64,000 nucleotides of DNA from Mycobacterium paraseoulense. GTDB lineage: Bacteria; Actinomycetota; Actinomycetes; Mycobacteriales; Mycobacteriaceae. The stretch is from assembly GCF_010731655.1 (NCBI RefSeq), contig NZ_AP022619.1, positions 1,240,001-1,304,000 on the forward strand, written 5' to 3'. A program made the position numbers and the translations under genes. Within the stretch, counting starts at the first letter, position 1. Every line of letters begins with the position of its first letter. This document shows, in pieces, positions 38,140 to 50,109 of the stretch. A model generated the notes under the pieces. That model searched no databases. It saw nothing but the letters and a program-made list of their open reading frames with translations, and was not told the DNA's origin.

Positions 38140-38166
38140 AAAACGGGGTAGCCGATGGCTACCCCG
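38140..38166 (-). terminator. Intrinsic terminator of the DUF3040 gene
   Basis: CGGGGTAGCC and GGCTACCCCG form a perfect 10-bp stem with a 3-nt loop (38144-38166). On the minus strand it is followed by TTTT (38143-38140). It lies 18 bp after the stop of the gene ending at 38184 and protects the mraZ promoter from read-through. Confidence 0.88.
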
Positions 38167-38183
38167 ATGGGTTGGAGATGCCG

Positions 38184-38582
38184 CTAGTCGTCGAAGCGGC
38201 GGCGAAACCGGTCTTCCATACGACTGGTGAACGATCCGCCCTTGGCGCGGCGCTGGCGCACCGACCCGGGCGCCGATCCTGCTTGGTCGGGCCGGCCGGA
38301 CAACCGGGGGCCCGTGATGGCGAACACCACGCCGCCGAACATCACGATGAATCCGAAGACGCTGAGAATCGGGAAGTTTCCGATCATGGTCGCTTTGAAG
38401 GCCACACCGGAAACCAACATTGCCAGTCCGATGACGAACAGCGCCGCGCCCTGCAGGCGGCGGCGCGCGGTGGGTGCACGGAACCCTCCGCCGCGGACGC
38501 TCGACGCGAATTTGGGATCTTCGGCGTAGAGAGCGCTCTCGATCTGATCGAGCATCCGCTGCTCATGATCGGAGAGTGGCAT
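38184..38582 (-). CDS. DUF3040 small membrane protein (Rv2169c type)
   Basis: 132 residues. MPLSDHEQRMLDQIE is the DUF3040 signature at the N-terminus. Two hydrophobic helices follow (GAALFVIGLAMLVSGVAF and FPILSVFGFIVMFGGVVFAI), then a basic Gly/Arg tail. Function unknown; actinobacterial. Start ATG 38582 with AAGGAGGG 5 nt upstream, which excludes a longer frame to 38687. Divergent from the GNAT gene. Confidence 0.9.
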   Translation of the reverse strand: MPLSDHEQRMLDQIESALYAEDPKFASSVRGGGFRAPTARRRLQGAALFVIGLAMLVSGVAFKATMIGNFPILSVFGFIVMFGGVVFAITGPRLSGRPDQAGSAPGSVRQRRAKGGSFTSRMEDRFRRRFDD

Positions 38583-38907
38583 TCGTCCCTCCTTGCCGAC
38601 AGTCTGGCGCGTAACTATCGATAGCACGCGGATGCCCGTTGCCGGGCAACTAATTGAATGATACGAGGTCATTCTGCGCCATACCACTGGTTCCGTGGCG
38701 ATTCTATCCCGGCCGCGGCCGCGCCCTCAGCCGAGCCGCAACGGCCGTGCGCTACAACCGGCTTGCGCCAGGGGTGGCCCGTGGGTTCGTTGCCGCGACC
38801 GCTCGTCAACGCACCTCCCCCGGGTCCGATAATGGCGGTGAGGGCTGGGGCCGCGCGAAACCCCGGAGCACAGCGAACCCGGGCACGGACGAGGAGGACA
38901 CCGCGAG
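38583..38907. other. 325-bp divergent intergenic region
   Basis: Lies between the DUF3040 gene (minus) and the GNAT gene (plus). It contains the ribosome site AAGGAGGG for the former and GAGGAGG for the latter. A -10-like GATAAT lies near 38828 for the plus strand. The middle is GC-rich with GGCCGCGGCCGCG. No RNA or gene can be supported. Confidence 0.5.
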
Positions 38908-39516
38908 TTGGCGATCTTCCTCATCGATCTGCCGCCCACCGACATGGAGCGTCGTCTCGGTGACGCCCTCAAGGTGTACGTCGACGCGATGCGCTACCCC
39001 CGGGGCACCGAAAATCAGCGTGCCGGGATGTGGCTCGAGCACATCCGCCGGCGCGGCTGGCGAGGGGTGGGCGTCGTGGATGCCGAGCTGGGCGAGGGCG
39101 CGGACGCGGCGAACCCGCCGCCCGCCGAACTGAGCAACGCGCCCTTGCTCGGCGTGGCCTACGGCTACCCGGGGGCGCCCGGGCAGTGGTGGCAACAGCA
39201 GGTCATCCTCGGCTTGCAACGCGGCGGTCTACCGCCCCAGGAGATCGCGGGCCTGATGAACAGTTATTTCGAGCTGACCGAGCTGCACATTCATCCGCGG
39301 GCGCAGGGTCGTGGTCTCGGCGAGGCGCTGGCCCGGCGGCTTCTCGAAGGCCGGGCCGAAGAGAATGTCCTGCTGTCCACGCCGGAGACCACCGGCGAGC
39401 CCAACCGGGCCTGGCGGTTGTACCGGCGCCTGGGGTTCACCGACGTCATCCGCCGCTACCACTTCGCAGGCGACCCACGGGCATTCGCGATCCTGGGGCG
39501 CAAGCTGCCGCTGTGA
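38908..39516 (+). CDS. GNAT family N-acetyltransferase (Rv2170 type)
   Basis: 202 residues. The acetyl-CoA-binding GNAT motif is in LTELHIHPRAQGRGLGEALARRLLEG (Q/RxxGxG/A), followed by NRAWRLYRRLGFTDV, the usual beta6-alpha4 signature. The N-terminal half (WLEHIRRRGWRGVGVVDAEL) is specific to this family. Rv2170 has been reported, as I recall, to acetylate isocitrate dehydrogenase; that is not shown by the sequence. Start TTG 38908 has GAGGAGG about 10 nt upstream. The end overlaps lppM (GTGA). Confidence 0.9.
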   Translation: MAIFLIDLPPTDMERRLGDALKVYVDAMRYPRGTENQRAGMWLEHIRRRGWRGVGVVDAELGEGADAANPPPAELSNAPLLGVAYGYPGAPGQWWQQQVILGLQRGGLPPQEIAGLMNSYFELTELHIHPRAQGRGLGEALARRLLEGRAEENVLLSTPETTGEPNRAWRLYRRLGFTDVIRRYHFAGDPRAFAILGRKLPL

Positions 39517-40262
39517 GCGTCGGCATCTGGCACGATGACCTGGTGCGCGCCAGCCATGCCCCGTCCCGAAGCCGAGGATTCACCGCGCGGCGGCGCCGGT
39601 TGGTGGCCATCGCGATGCTGCTCATGCTGGTGCCGCTGGCCACCGGGTGCCTGCGGGTCAGGGCATCGTTGACCATTTCGCCCGACGACCTGGTGTCCGG
39701 CGAGATCGTCGCCGCCGCTAAACCCAAGACTCCCAAGGACACCGGCCCCCAGCTCGACAGCAACAACTTGCCGTTCAGCCAGAAGGTGGCGGTGTCGAAT
39801 TACGACAGCGACGGCTACGTGGGATCCCAAGCGGTGTTCTCCGATCTGACCTTCGCCGAGCTGCCGCAGCTGGCCAACATGAATTCCGACGCGCAGGGCG
39901 TGAGCCTGTCGCTGCGCCGTAACGGCAACCTGGTGATCCTGGAGGGTCGCGCGGACCTGACCTCGCTGACCGACTCCGAAGCCGACGTCGAGCTGACCGT
40001 CGCCTTCCCGGGCGTGGTGACCTCCACCAACGGCGACCGGGTCGAGTCCACGGTGGTCTCCTGGAAGCTCAAGCCGGGCGTGGTCAGCACCATGACCGCC
40101 CAGGCCCGCTACACCGACCCGAACACCCGCTCGTTCACCGGGGCGGGCGTATGGCTGGGCATCGCGTCGTTTGCGGCCGCCGGCGTGGTCGCGCTGCTGG
40201 CCTGGATGAACCGCGACCGCTCGCCGCGGGTCACCACACCCCGCGACCAGCCTCCGGGCTAA
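39513..40262 (+). CDS. lppM: Lipoprotein LppM
   Basis: About 249 residues from GTG 39513 (GTGA overlap with the GNAT gene); a start about 22 codons later would give the length of the M. tuberculosis protein. Signal peptide RRRRLVAIAMLLMLVPLATGC with lipobox LATGC. The mature beta-rich domain (DUF3153-like) contains LTISPDDLVSGEI, VAVSNYDSDGYVGSQAVFSDLTF and DVELTVAFPGVVTSTNGDRVE. A C-terminal membrane helix (GVWLGIASFAAAGVVALLAWM) and short cytosolic tail follow, which is unusual for a lipoprotein. M. tuberculosis LppM affects early macrophage interaction. The 3' end overlaps the convergent gene by 4 bp. Confidence 0.92.
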   Translation: MSVGIWHDDLVRASHAPSRSRGFTARRRRLVAIAMLLMLVPLATGCLRVRASLTISPDDLVSGEIVAAAKPKTPKDTGPQLDSNNLPFSQKVAVSNYDSDGYVGSQAVFSDLTFAELPQLANMNSDAQGVSLSLRRNGNLVILEGRADLTSLTDSEADVELTVAFPGVVTSTNGDRVESTVVSWKLKPGVVSTMTAQARYTDPNTRSFTGAGVWLGIASFAAAGVVALLAWMNRDRSPRVTTPRDQPPG

Positions 40263-41155
40263 CCCTGCCCGGCGGGTGACCAGTACGCCAGCATCTCGCC
40301 GAACGTCTGGAAGGCGGGCGCCGACACCCCGTAGGTCGCCTCGAGGTGGATGCTCAGCGGAAAGCCCAGCCCGGCCACCCCGTCGATCACGCGTTTGTAG
40401 AGGTCGACCATGAGCCGGCGCTTCCGGGGCGGTTCGCTGCCGGCCAGTTGCCTGACGAACTCCTGCTCGTCGGCCACCGCCGCGTTACCCGGGTCCTGAA
40501 TCAGCCAGTTGATCAGGCCGACCCGGCTCTCCATCTTCGGGACGAAACCGAACGACAGCAGTATCTCCGGCCGGTGATCGGTGTTTTCGGCGAACTCGCG
40601 CAGGAATCCCACGATCGCGTCGGAATACAACAGCTGGGTCATGCCGTAGGTCGCGCCCTGGTCGCACTTGAACTCGAACCGGCCCTGCTCCCCGTCGCGG
40701 GTCGGGATCAGGATCACGCCGCGGTTGGGCACCAAGTCGCGATAGATCGACAGGGCGTCCGTCGGAGCGACGCCGGATCCCTCGCCGTCGTTCATGGTGC
40801 GCGGGACGCCGACGAAGACCACGCCCTCCATCCCGGCGCCGAGCAGATCGGTGAGCCGCTTGCGCAGCGTCGGCTCGTCGGAGAAGGCGGTGACCTGGGT
40901 GCACAGGCCATGCAGCCCCGCCAGCTCGGGCTTGACGATCGACCAGAAGTCGAGCACGTCCAGCTTGGGTTTCATCGCGATGGGACGGTCGTCGTCCTCG
41001 GCGATGATCCCGGGGATCATCACGTGCCGAAGCCGGCCGGCCAGACCGAATTCCGCCGAGTACTGCACCACCTTTCGCGCGTCCTCGAGCGCCCGCTCCC
41101 GGCCTTCGTCGGCGTTGGGCGGCACCAGCTCGAGCGCAATGGTGTTCAGTGTCAC
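40259..41155 (-). CDS. MTHFR-like protein (Rv2172c type)
   Basis: 298 residues with a TIM-barrel pattern: TIALELVPPNADEG at the first strand (where MTHFRs have a catalytic Glu), RHVMIPGIIAEDDDRP, VTAFSDEP, VVFVGVPRTMNDGEGSG, ILIPTRDGEQGRFEFKCDQGATYGMTQLLYSDAIVGFLREF, and LSFGFVPKMESRVGLINWL. The GATYGMTQ stretch corresponds to the FxxTQ region of methylenetetrahydrofolate reductases. Mycobacterial homologues have been reported as flavin-independent NADH-dependent MTHFRs, as I recall. Start GTG 41155 with GGAGAGAGG 4 nt upstream; a longer frame to 41500 has no support. It would supply methyl-THF for methionine. Confidence 0.8.
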   Translation of the reverse strand: MTLNTIALELVPPNADEGRERALEDARKVVQYSAEFGLAGRLRHVMIPGIIAEDDDRPIAMKPKLDVLDFWSIVKPELAGLHGLCTQVTAFSDEPTLRKRLTDLLGAGMEGVVFVGVPRTMNDGEGSGVAPTDALSIYRDLVPNRGVILIPTRDGEQGRFEFKCDQGATYGMTQLLYSDAIVGFLREFAENTDHRPEILLSFGFVPKMESRVGLINWLIQDPGNAAVADEQEFVRQLAGSEPPRKRRLMVDLYKRVIDGVAGLGFPLSIHLEATYGVSAPAFQTFGEMLAYWSPAGQG

Positions 41156-41279
41156 GCGGCCTCTCTCCATCCGACGACTAGTGGCTTTGGGGCGTCTCCC
41201 GGCCGCACAGCGGCGGACGGCCCCGACACCCCCGCCAGCATAGGCGTGGGGGTACCGCCCACTTACGGGGGAATAGTGA

Positions 41280-42491
<1,212 letters not shown>

Positions 42492-42495
42492 GCCG

Positions 42496-44040
42496 ATGAC
42501 GAGTCCCACGCACATCCCACCGTCGCACACCCCCGCGACGGAACCGCCTGTCGGCGAGGGGTTTTCGCGGCTGCGCGCGTTCGCCACCGCCGAGCAGTCC
42601 CGGCCGGCGAAGCTCGGCATGCTCGGTTCGCTATTGATCGCTGTGGGCGGCCTGGGCGCGGGCAGCATCCGGCAGCACGACCCGCTGCTGGAGTCGATCC
42701 ACATGTCGTGGCTGCGTTTTGGCCACGGCCTGGTGTTGTCGTCCATCGTGTTGTGGGCGGGCGTGGGCCTCATGCTGATCGCCTGGGTGGGGCTGGGCCG
42801 GCGCGTGCTGGCCGGCGAGATGACCGAGTTCATGATGAAGGCCACCACCGGCTTCTGGCTGGCGCCGTTGCTGCTGTCGGTTCCCGTGTTCAGCCGGGAC
42901 ACCTATTCGTATCTGGCCCAGGGCGCGCTGCTGCGCGACGGCCTTGACCCCTACGCGGTCGGGCCGGTCGCCAACCCGAACATCCTGCTGGACAATGTGA
43001 GTCCCATCTGGACGATCACCACCGCCCCCTACGGCCCGGCGTTCATCTTGGTGGCCAAGTTCGTCACCATGGCCGTCGGCAACAACGTGGTGGCCGGGAC
43101 GGCGCTGCTGCGGCTGTGCATGCTGCCGGGGCTCGCGCTGCTGATCTGGGCCACCCCACGCTTGACCCGCCACCTGGGCACCGACGGCCCGACGGCGCTA
43201 TGGATCTGTGTTCTCAATCCGCTGGTGCTCATCCATCTGATGGGTGGGGTGCACAACGAGATGCTCATGGTGGGACTGATGGCCGCCGGTATCGCGCTGA
43301 GTTTCGCCGGCCGCCACGCTTCGGGTACTTCGCTGATCACCGTGGCGATCGCGGTCAAGGCCACCGCCGGAATCGCCCTGCCGTTCATGGTGTGGGTGTG
43401 GACGCGCCATTTGCGCGACCGCCGCGGCTACCGGCAGGCCTGGGCGTTCGTGGCGGCCACGGCGATGTCGCTGCTGATCTTCGCCGTGGTGTTCGGCATC
43501 CTGTCGGCCGCGGCCCACGTGGGCCTGGGTTGGCTGACGGCCCTGGCCGGGTCGGTGAAGATCATCAACTGGCTGACGGTGCCGACCGCGGCCGCCAACC
43601 TCATCCACGCGGTCTTCAGCGGGGTCTTCGCGGTGCACTTCTACCCCCTGCTGCGGATCACCCGGTTCGTCGGGATCGCGATCATCGCGGTGTCGCTGCC
43701 GCTGCTGTGGTGGCGGTTCCGGCGCGATGACCGGGCCGCGCTGACCGGCATCGCGTTCTCGATGCTGGTCGTGGTGCTGTTCGTGCCCGCGGCCCTGCCG
43801 TGGTACTACTCCTGGCCGCTGGCGGTGGCGGCCCCGCTGGCGCAGTCACGACGGGCGATCGCCGTCATCGCGGGCCTGTCGACGTGGGTGATGGTCATCT
43901 TCAAACCCGATGGCTCGCACGGGATGTACTCATGGCTGCACGTCTCGCTGGCCACCGCCTGCGCGCTGATGGCGTGGTACAGCCTCTGCCGTGCCCCCGA
44001 CCGGCGGGCCGGCACAACCGGGGAAGTCTGCGCTCAGTAG
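42496..44040 (+). CDS. mptA: Alpha-(1->6)-mannopyranosyltransferase MptA
   Basis: 514 residues, a GT-C polytopic enzyme using decaprenyl-phosphomannose to elongate the alpha-1,6-mannan core of lipomannan and LAM on the periplasmic face. About 12-13 membrane helices. The GT-C catalytic acidic motif follows the first helix: VPVFSRDTYSYLAQGALL (RD-Y region). Also NPLVLIHLMGGVHNEMLM and LPWYYSWPLAVAAPL. The N-terminal 45 residues are cytosolic and Pro-rich. The 3' end overlaps the convergent DNA-binding gene by 7 bp. Confidence 0.95.
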   Translation: MTSPTHIPPSHTPATEPPVGEGFSRLRAFATAEQSRPAKLGMLGSLLIAVGGLGAGSIRQHDPLLESIHMSWLRFGHGLVLSSIVLWAGVGLMLIAWVGLGRRVLAGEMTEFMMKATTGFWLAPLLLSVPVFSRDTYSYLAQGALLRDGLDPYAVGPVANPNILLDNVSPIWTITTAPYGPAFILVAKFVTMAVGNNVVAGTALLRLCMLPGLALLIWATPRLTRHLGTDGPTALWICVLNPLVLIHLMGGVHNEMLMVGLMAAGIALSFAGRHASGTSLITVAIAVKATAGIALPFMVWVWTRHLRDRRGYRQAWAFVAATAMSLLIFAVVFGILSAAAHVGLGWLTALAGSVKIINWLTVPTAAANLIHAVFSGVFAVHFYPLLRITRFVGIAIIAVSLPLLWWRFRRDDRAALTGIAFSMLVVVLFVPAALPWYYSWPLAVAAPLAQSRRAIAVIAGLSTWVMVIFKPDGSHGMYSWLHVSLATACALMAWYSLCRAPDRRAGTTGEVCAQ

Positions 44041-44438
44041 GCCATGGCCTGCGCCCGGCGCACGACCTCGCGGGCCTGGTGCGCGTGCAGGGCGTCGACG
44101 GGACGGGCGTTGCTGACCACATCCCGGCTGCCGTCATGGGTGATCGTCAGCGACGGGTCGGGGGTGAACAACCACCGCACGATCTCGGTGTCGTGATAGC
44201 CGCCGTCGTGCAGGATCGTCAACAGTCCCGGCAGGCTCTTGACCACCTCGCCGGACTTGGTGAAGAACACCTGCGGCACCACCACGCCGCCGTTGCGTTT
44301 CACCGCGACCAGGTGACCCTCGCGGAGTTGCTGCTGTACCTTGCTGACCGAGATCCTGAGCAGTTCGGCGACCCGCGGCAGGTCGTAGGTTGGCTCGTCA
44401 GGATCCAAAACATCGTCGCCGGCAGGAATACTGCTCAC
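44034..44438 (-). CDS. Helix-turn-helix DNA-binding protein, PknL substrate (Rv2175c type)
   Basis: 134 residues. Winged helix-turn-helix fold: YDLPRVAELLRISVSKVQQQLREGHLVAVKRNGGVVVPQVFF, then SGEVVKSLPGLLTILHDGGYHDTEIVRWLFT and the C-terminal ARPVDALHAHQAREVVRRAQAMAY. The M. tuberculosis homologue binds DNA and is phosphorylated by PknL on an N-terminal Thr, which abolishes binding. I chose GTG 44438: TACACT ends 6 nt upstream, which is the leaderless arrangement. An in-frame start at 44489 would give 151 residues but has no promoter or ribosome site between it and pknL. Confidence 0.92.
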   Translation of the reverse strand: MSSIPAGDDVLDPDEPTYDLPRVAELLRISVSKVQQQLREGHLVAVKRNGGVVVPQVFFTKSGEVVKSLPGLLTILHDGGYHDTEIVRWLFTPDPSLTITHDGSRDVVSNARPVDALHAHQAREVVRRAQAMAY

Positions 44439-44516
44439 GGCGCAAGTGTAGGCCTTGGCACGCGGATTGAACCCGGGTTTTCCGCCCAATCACGGGGTCG
44501 CACCTACGATGGCCCG
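44439..44516. promoter_or_regulatory. Divergent leaderless promoters of the Rv2175c-type gene and pknL
   Basis: In 78 bp, the minus strand has TACACT (44445-44450) 6 nt before GTG 44438. The plus strand has TACGAT (44505-44510) 6 nt before GTG 44517. Both fit TANNNT-N6-start, predicting transcription from the G of each start codon. The kinase and its substrate thus share a back-to-back control region, where the DNA-binding product could autoregulate. Confidence 0.75.
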
Positions 44517-45815
44517 GTGGCCGAAGCTGAATTGCCCGGGTCCCTCCCGGGCCGTCCCGGCCCGCATCGCCGCCCGGGTGAAGCCGCGACGGCAGACGCC
44601 TTGGACGGCGCGTTGCTGGATGGCCGCTACCTGGTGCAGTCCAAGATCGCCAGCGGGGGCACGTCGACGGTGTATCGCGGCCTCGACACCCGGCTCGACC
44701 GCCCCGTCGCGGTGAAGGTGATGGATACCCGCTACGCCGGCGACGACCAGTTCCTGACCCGGTTCCAGCGGGAGGCCCGGACGGTCGCCCGGCTCAAGGA
44801 CCCGGGCCTGGTCGCCGTCTACGACCAGGGCTTGGACGCCCGGCACCCGTTTCTGGTCATGGAGCTCATCGAGGGCGGCACGCTGCGCGAGCTGCTGGCC
44901 GAGCGTGGGCCGATGCCGCCGTATGCCGTGGCCGCGGTGCTGCGCCCGGTGCTGGGCGGGCTGGCCGCGGCGCACCGGGCCGGTCTGGTCCATCGCGACG
45001 TCAAGCCCGAGAACGTGCTGATCTCCGACGACGGCGACGTCAAGATCGCCGACTTCGGGTTGGTCCGCGCCGTCGCCGCCGCCGGAATCACCTCCACCAG
45101 CGTCATTTTGGGCACGGCGGCCTACCTGTCGCCCGAGCAGGTGCGCCACGGCGACGCCAGTCCCCGCGGCGACGTGTATTCCGCCGGGATCCTCACCTAC
45201 GAGTTGCTCACCGGGCGCACCCCCTTCACCGGTGACTCGCCGTTGTCGATCGCCTACCAACGGCTGGACACCGACGTGCCGGCGCCCGGCGCCGCGATCG
45301 ACGGTGTCCCCCCGCAGTTCGACGAGTTCGTGCAGCGCGCGACCGCACGCGACCCCGCGAACCGCTACGCCGACGCGATCGAGATGGGCGCCGAACTCGA
45401 CGCGATCGCCGAAGAACTTGCGCTGCCGGGCTTTCGGGTCCCGGCGCCGCGCAACTCCGCGCTACACCGCTCGGCGGCCGTGCAGCACAGCCGCGCGAGC
45501 CAACGGCCCCTCGGCGCGCAACCGCCCGCACCGCCCGCGGCCGCACCGGTTCGTCAGCCCACCCGGCAGTTGACCCGCGGCCCCGAGGACTGGTCGGGGC
45601 CACCGCGCCTACCGCCGTCCGACGACGAACCCGAGGAATACGAATATCGGCCTGTCACAGGGGAATTCGCGGGCATCCCGATCAGCGAATTCGCGTTCGC
45701 CCGGCAGCATGGCCGGCGCATGGTGCTGGTCTGGGTGGCGCTGGTGCTGGCGCTCACCGGCCTGGTGGCCACCGCGGCGTGGACGATCGGGAGCAACCTG
45801 AACGGACTGCTCTAG
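44517..45815 (+). CDS. pknL: Ser/Thr protein kinase PknL
   Basis: 432 residues. Hanks-type kinase domain at about 35-305: glycine loop KIASGGTSTVYRG, VAVKVMD (K67), LVHRDVKPENVLI, KIADFGLVRA, GTAAYLSPEQ, GDVYSAGILTYELLTG. Juxtamembrane linker of about 90 residues rich in Pro/Arg/Gln, then one membrane helix (MVLVWVALVLALTGLVATAAWTI) and only a few exported residues, so there is no PASTA sensor. Longer than M. tuberculosis PknL (399) through the N-terminal tail and linker. Predicted leaderless from GTG 44517. Confidence 0.95.
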   Translation: MAEAELPGSLPGRPGPHRRPGEAATADALDGALLDGRYLVQSKIASGGTSTVYRGLDTRLDRPVAVKVMDTRYAGDDQFLTRFQREARTVARLKDPGLVAVYDQGLDARHPFLVMELIEGGTLRELLAERGPMPPYAVAAVLRPVLGGLAAAHRAGLVHRDVKPENVLISDDGDVKIADFGLVRAVAAAGITSTSVILGTAAYLSPEQVRHGDASPRGDVYSAGILTYELLTGRTPFTGDSPLSIAYQRLDTDVPAPGAAIDGVPPQFDEFVQRATARDPANRYADAIEMGAELDAIAEELALPGFRVPAPRNSALHRSAAVQHSRASQRPLGAQPPAPPAAAPVRQPTRQLTRGPEDWSGPPRLPPSDDEPEEYEYRPVTGEFAGIPISEFAFARQHGRRMVLVWVALVLALTGLVATAAWTIGSNLNGLL

Positions 45816-45842
45816 GCCTTCGCCCGCGAGCACGCCATCGAC

Positions 45843-47291
<1,449 letters not shown>

Positions 47292-47816
47292 TCAGGCCGA
47301 CGCTCCCCCGCTCGGATCGCGGCCCGGCCCGTTCCCGTCGTCCGCAGTGATCAGCCGGAACCGCCGCAGCTGGTCGCGGGCGTCGACCAGCGCGTCGTGG
47401 GCGTCGCGCGAGCGCGGCGGCATCGGCGGGCACCCCCGGTCCTCCCACAGCTGCCGCAGGTCCCGGGTGAAGCGGGGTAGCGCCCGCGGCAACTCGGGCA
47501 TGGTGCCCCACAGTTGGCACAAGGCCACGTGGTCGTAGGCGCCGATCCACGCCCACAGTTCGATGGGGTCGGTGCCCCGGACGCCGAAAAAATCCTCGAG
47601 TTCCTCCCGGATCTGCCGGCGCGAGCGCCACAGCTGCGACGCCGGGGGCGGCAGCTTGGGCAGCACGTTGGCACGCACCCAGCCGCCGGCGCGCTCGGGA
47701 TCGAATTCCGTGGACACCGCGTAATACTCGCGGCCGTCCTCGGCCACCACACCGATGGAGATCAACTCGATGGTGCGGCCGTCCTCGATGAATTCGGTGT
47801 CGTAGAAGTACCGCAC
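47292..47816 (-). CDS. 3'-5' exoribonuclease (RNase AS, Rv2179c type)
   Basis: 174 residues, compact DEDDh nuclease. YDTEFIEDG gives D and E of motif I, SIGVVAEDGREYYAVSTEF the second strand, WAWIGAYDHVALCQL motif II (D), and SRDAHDALVDARDQL the final H and D. The M. tuberculosis protein is reported as an adenosine-preferring exoribonuclease (RNase AS) needed for virulence in animals. The GTG start follows TAGGCT by 7 nt (leaderless type). The TAG of that hexamer is also the stop codon of the upstream gene. Confidence 0.93.
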   Translation of the reverse strand: MRYFYDTEFIEDGRTIELISIGVVAEDGREYYAVSTEFDPERAGGWVRANVLPKLPPPASQLWRSRRQIREELEDFFGVRGTDPIELWAWIGAYDHVALCQLWGTMPELPRALPRFTRDLRQLWEDRGCPPMPPRSRDAHDALVDARDQLRRFRLITADDGNGPGRDPSGGASA

Positions 47817-47826
47817 CGGCAGAAGC

Positions 47827-48711
47827 CTATCGACTGATCAGGATGGGCTCTGTGGGCGGCGGGGCGGCGTGGACGTCGTGGTCGAGCTGGGCGTCGACCG
47901 CGCGTTCGTCGGGCAGGCCCGGGGTGCCCGCGATCGCGCACTGGACCCACAGCTTGGCCCGCACGATCGGGCGACGCAGCCGGCGTTCGCGCTGCAGCGC
48001 GCGCCGCATCTTCTCCGGTTGGGTGGTGTATCGCCAGCGCGCCCAGGGCGCGTGGGGGCGCGACAACCGGACGGCGCCGATCACCAGCAAGACGACGATG
48101 AACATGCCGAGCAGACCGGTCCACACCTTGCCCTTGAGCACCACCACCACGGCCAGCGGCAGCGTCAGCACCAGGCCGCCGGCCACCGCGGCCCGCAGCG
48201 GCCACGAACCGGCTCCCTCCCAGACCGGGAGGAAGAACATCAGCGGGTGCAGGCCCATGATCAACAGGCCGGCGACTCCCACCGCAGCGAACACCGCGTC
48301 CACCGACGTGCGCCCGTCCTCTTCCCAGTAGACGTCGGACAGGTGCAGGATCAACGCGTACTCGTCGAGCACCAGGGCCGCGCCGATCCCGAAAAAGACT
48401 GCGGACAACGTGAATTCGGGCTCGTGTCCGTCGATGGACAGGGTCACCAGGGTCAGGCCGGAGAGCAACACCAGGACCACTCCGAACGTCACGTGATGGA
48501 TGTGCACGCCGCCGAGGTGGACGTTGCGCGGGTGCCACCATCTGGCCGGGCGGCCGGCGTCCGCGCGGTGCCGGATGAAGCGCACGAAGGTCCGCGTGAC
48601 GAAGAAGGTCATGATGAACGCCACCAGGCAGCACAGCAGGGGCAACCTGCCGCCGGCGAGGATGTCCTGCGCGAACCAGTGCGTCACCCGCTGCACGAAC
48701 CAGTGGAGCAC
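47827..48711 (-). CDS. Polytopic membrane protein, conserved (Rv2180c type)
   Basis: 294 residues with GTG 48711, matching the 295 I recall for Rv2180c. Six or seven hydrophobic helices ([82 protein letters not shown] and two near 180-220). Conserved His in GVHIHH and acidic residues in [17 protein letters not shown] recall membrane metal sites, but no family is proven. The C-terminal 90 residues are basic and cytosolic. TACGTT lies 6 nt before the start, supporting a leaderless mRNA and excluding a longer frame to 48780. Confidence 0.88.
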   Translation of the reverse strand: MLHWFVQRVTHWFAQDILAGGRLPLLCCLVAFIMTFFVTRTFVRFIRHRADAGRPARWWHPRNVHLGGVHIHHVTFGVVLVLLSGLTLVTLSIDGHEPEFTLSAVFFGIGAALVLDEYALILHLSDVYWEEDGRTSVDAVFAAVGVAGLLIMGLHPLMFFLPVWEGAGSWPLRAAVAGGLVLTLPLAVVVVLKGKVWTGLLGMFIVVLLVIGAVRLSRPHAPWARWRYTTQPEKMRRALQRERRLRRPIVRAKLWVQCAIAGTPGLPDERAVDAQLDHDVHAAPPPTEPILISR

Positions 48712-48800
48712 TCTTGAAACGTACGCCTGCGGCCGTCGACCCCGCGGGAGCCGCGCGGGCCACCTGCCACACCCGCACACCGATTACGCTGTTGTGCGAC

Positions 48801-50096
48801 ATGAGTAGATGGCGGGTGCACGGCGTGGGCTTCCCAGGCAGACGCGGCCCCGGGCAGGTCCTGTTGTGGTGCGGTCTTTGGCTGCTGGCGGCGGCGGGAC
48901 TGGGCTATGTGGCCTGGCAACTGTTCGGGCACATCCCCTATCGCATCGATATCGACGTCTATCAGATGGGCGCGCAGGCCTGGATGCACGGCCATTCGCT
49001 GTACCACGGCGATGTGTTGTTCCACACACCGATCGGGATCGACCTACCGTTCACCTATCCCCCGCTGGCGGCGATCGTGTTCTGCCCGTTCGCCTGGCTG
49101 CAGATGCCGGCCGCCAGCGTCGCGATCACGGCGTTGACGCTGGTGCTGCTCGTCGTCTCGACGGTGATCGTGCTGACCCGCCTGGACGTCTGGGCCGCCT
49201 CGACCGCCCTGCCCGGCCCGGCGTGGTTGCGGCGCTGGTGGCTGGCGGTCGTCATCACCCTGGCGGCGTCGACCTGGCTGGAACCCATCACCTCGAACTT
49301 CGCTTTCGGCCAGATCAACGTCGTGCTGATGACCCTGGTGATCGCCGACTGCCTGCCCCGCCGCACCCCGTGGCCGCGGGGCCTGCTGCTGGGCGTGGGG
49401 ATAGCGCTCAAACTCACGCCGGCGGTGTTCCTGCTCTATTTCCTGCTACGTCGCGACAACCGCGCGGCGCTGACGGCCCTGGCGTCCTTCGTGGGTGCGA
49501 CGGCGGTGGGTTTCGTTCTCGCGTGGAGCGACTCGTGGGAGTACTGGACGCACACCCTGGCTCACACCGACCGAATCGGTGAAGCGGCACTGAACACCGA
49601 TCAGAACATCGCCGGGGCGCTGGCCCGGCTGGGGCTGGGAGAGCAACAACGCTTCCTGCTGTGGGTGGCGGCCTCGCTGCTGGTGCTCGCGCTCACGGTG
49701 TGGGCGATGCGCAGGGTGCTGCGGGCGGACGAGCCCGTGCTGGCGGTCGTGTGCGTCGCGCTGTTCGGGCTGGTGGTCTCGCCGGTCTCCTGGTCACACC
49801 ACTGGGTGTGGGGACTGCCCACGGTCGTGGTGCTGGCCGTGTTGGCCTGGCGGCGCCGGAACGCGGCGCTGGCGGTGGTCGCCGTCGCGGGGGTGGCGCT
49901 GATGAGGTGGTCGCCGATCGACCTGCTGCCCAAGCATCACGAGACGACGGCGGTCTGGTGGCGCCAACTCGTCGGGATGTCGTACGTGTGGTGGGCCCTG
50001 GCGGTCATCGTGGCGGCCGGGCTGACGGTCACCGCCCGCAAAGCCGCCCGCGATTCGCCGCCGCAGCAATTGACGCCGGCAACAGCGGTCGGCTAG
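48801..50096 (+). CDS. Alpha-(1->2)-mannosyltransferase (Rv2181 type, GT87)
   Basis: 431 residues, GT-C enzyme adding alpha-1,2-mannose branches to the LM/LAM mannan core and the mannose caps. About 10-11 membrane helices. After the first helix the periplasmic loop has [20 protein letters not shown] (the D-x-D/Y catalytic region), then [47 protein letters not shown] and [18 protein letters not shown] 48801 has TACGCT 10 nt upstream and would have a leader of a few bases. Together with mptA, idsA2 and pimB it makes this a mannolipid region. Confidence 0.93.
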   Translation: MSRWRVHGVGFPGRRGPGQVLLWCGLWLLAAAGLGYVAWQLFGHIPYRIDIDVYQMGAQAWMHGHSLYHGDVLFHTPIGIDLPFTYPPLAAIVFCPFAWLQMPAASVAITALTLVLLVVSTVIVLTRLDVWAASTALPGPAWLRRWWLAVVITLAASTWLEPITSNFAFGQINVVLMTLVIADCLPRRTPWPRGLLLGVGIALKLTPAVFLLYFLLRRDNRAALTALASFVGATAVGFVLAWSDSWEYWTHTLAHTDRIGEAALNTDQNIAGALARLGLGEQQRFLLWVAASLLVLALTVWAMRRVLRADEPVLAVVCVALFGLVVSPVSWSHHWVWGLPTVVVLAVLAWRRRNAALAVVAVAGVALMRWSPIDLLPKHHETTAVWWRQLVGMSYVWWALAVIVAAGLTVTARKAARDSPPQQLTPATAVG

Positions 50097-50109
50097 TCGA
50101 CGTCGCGGA

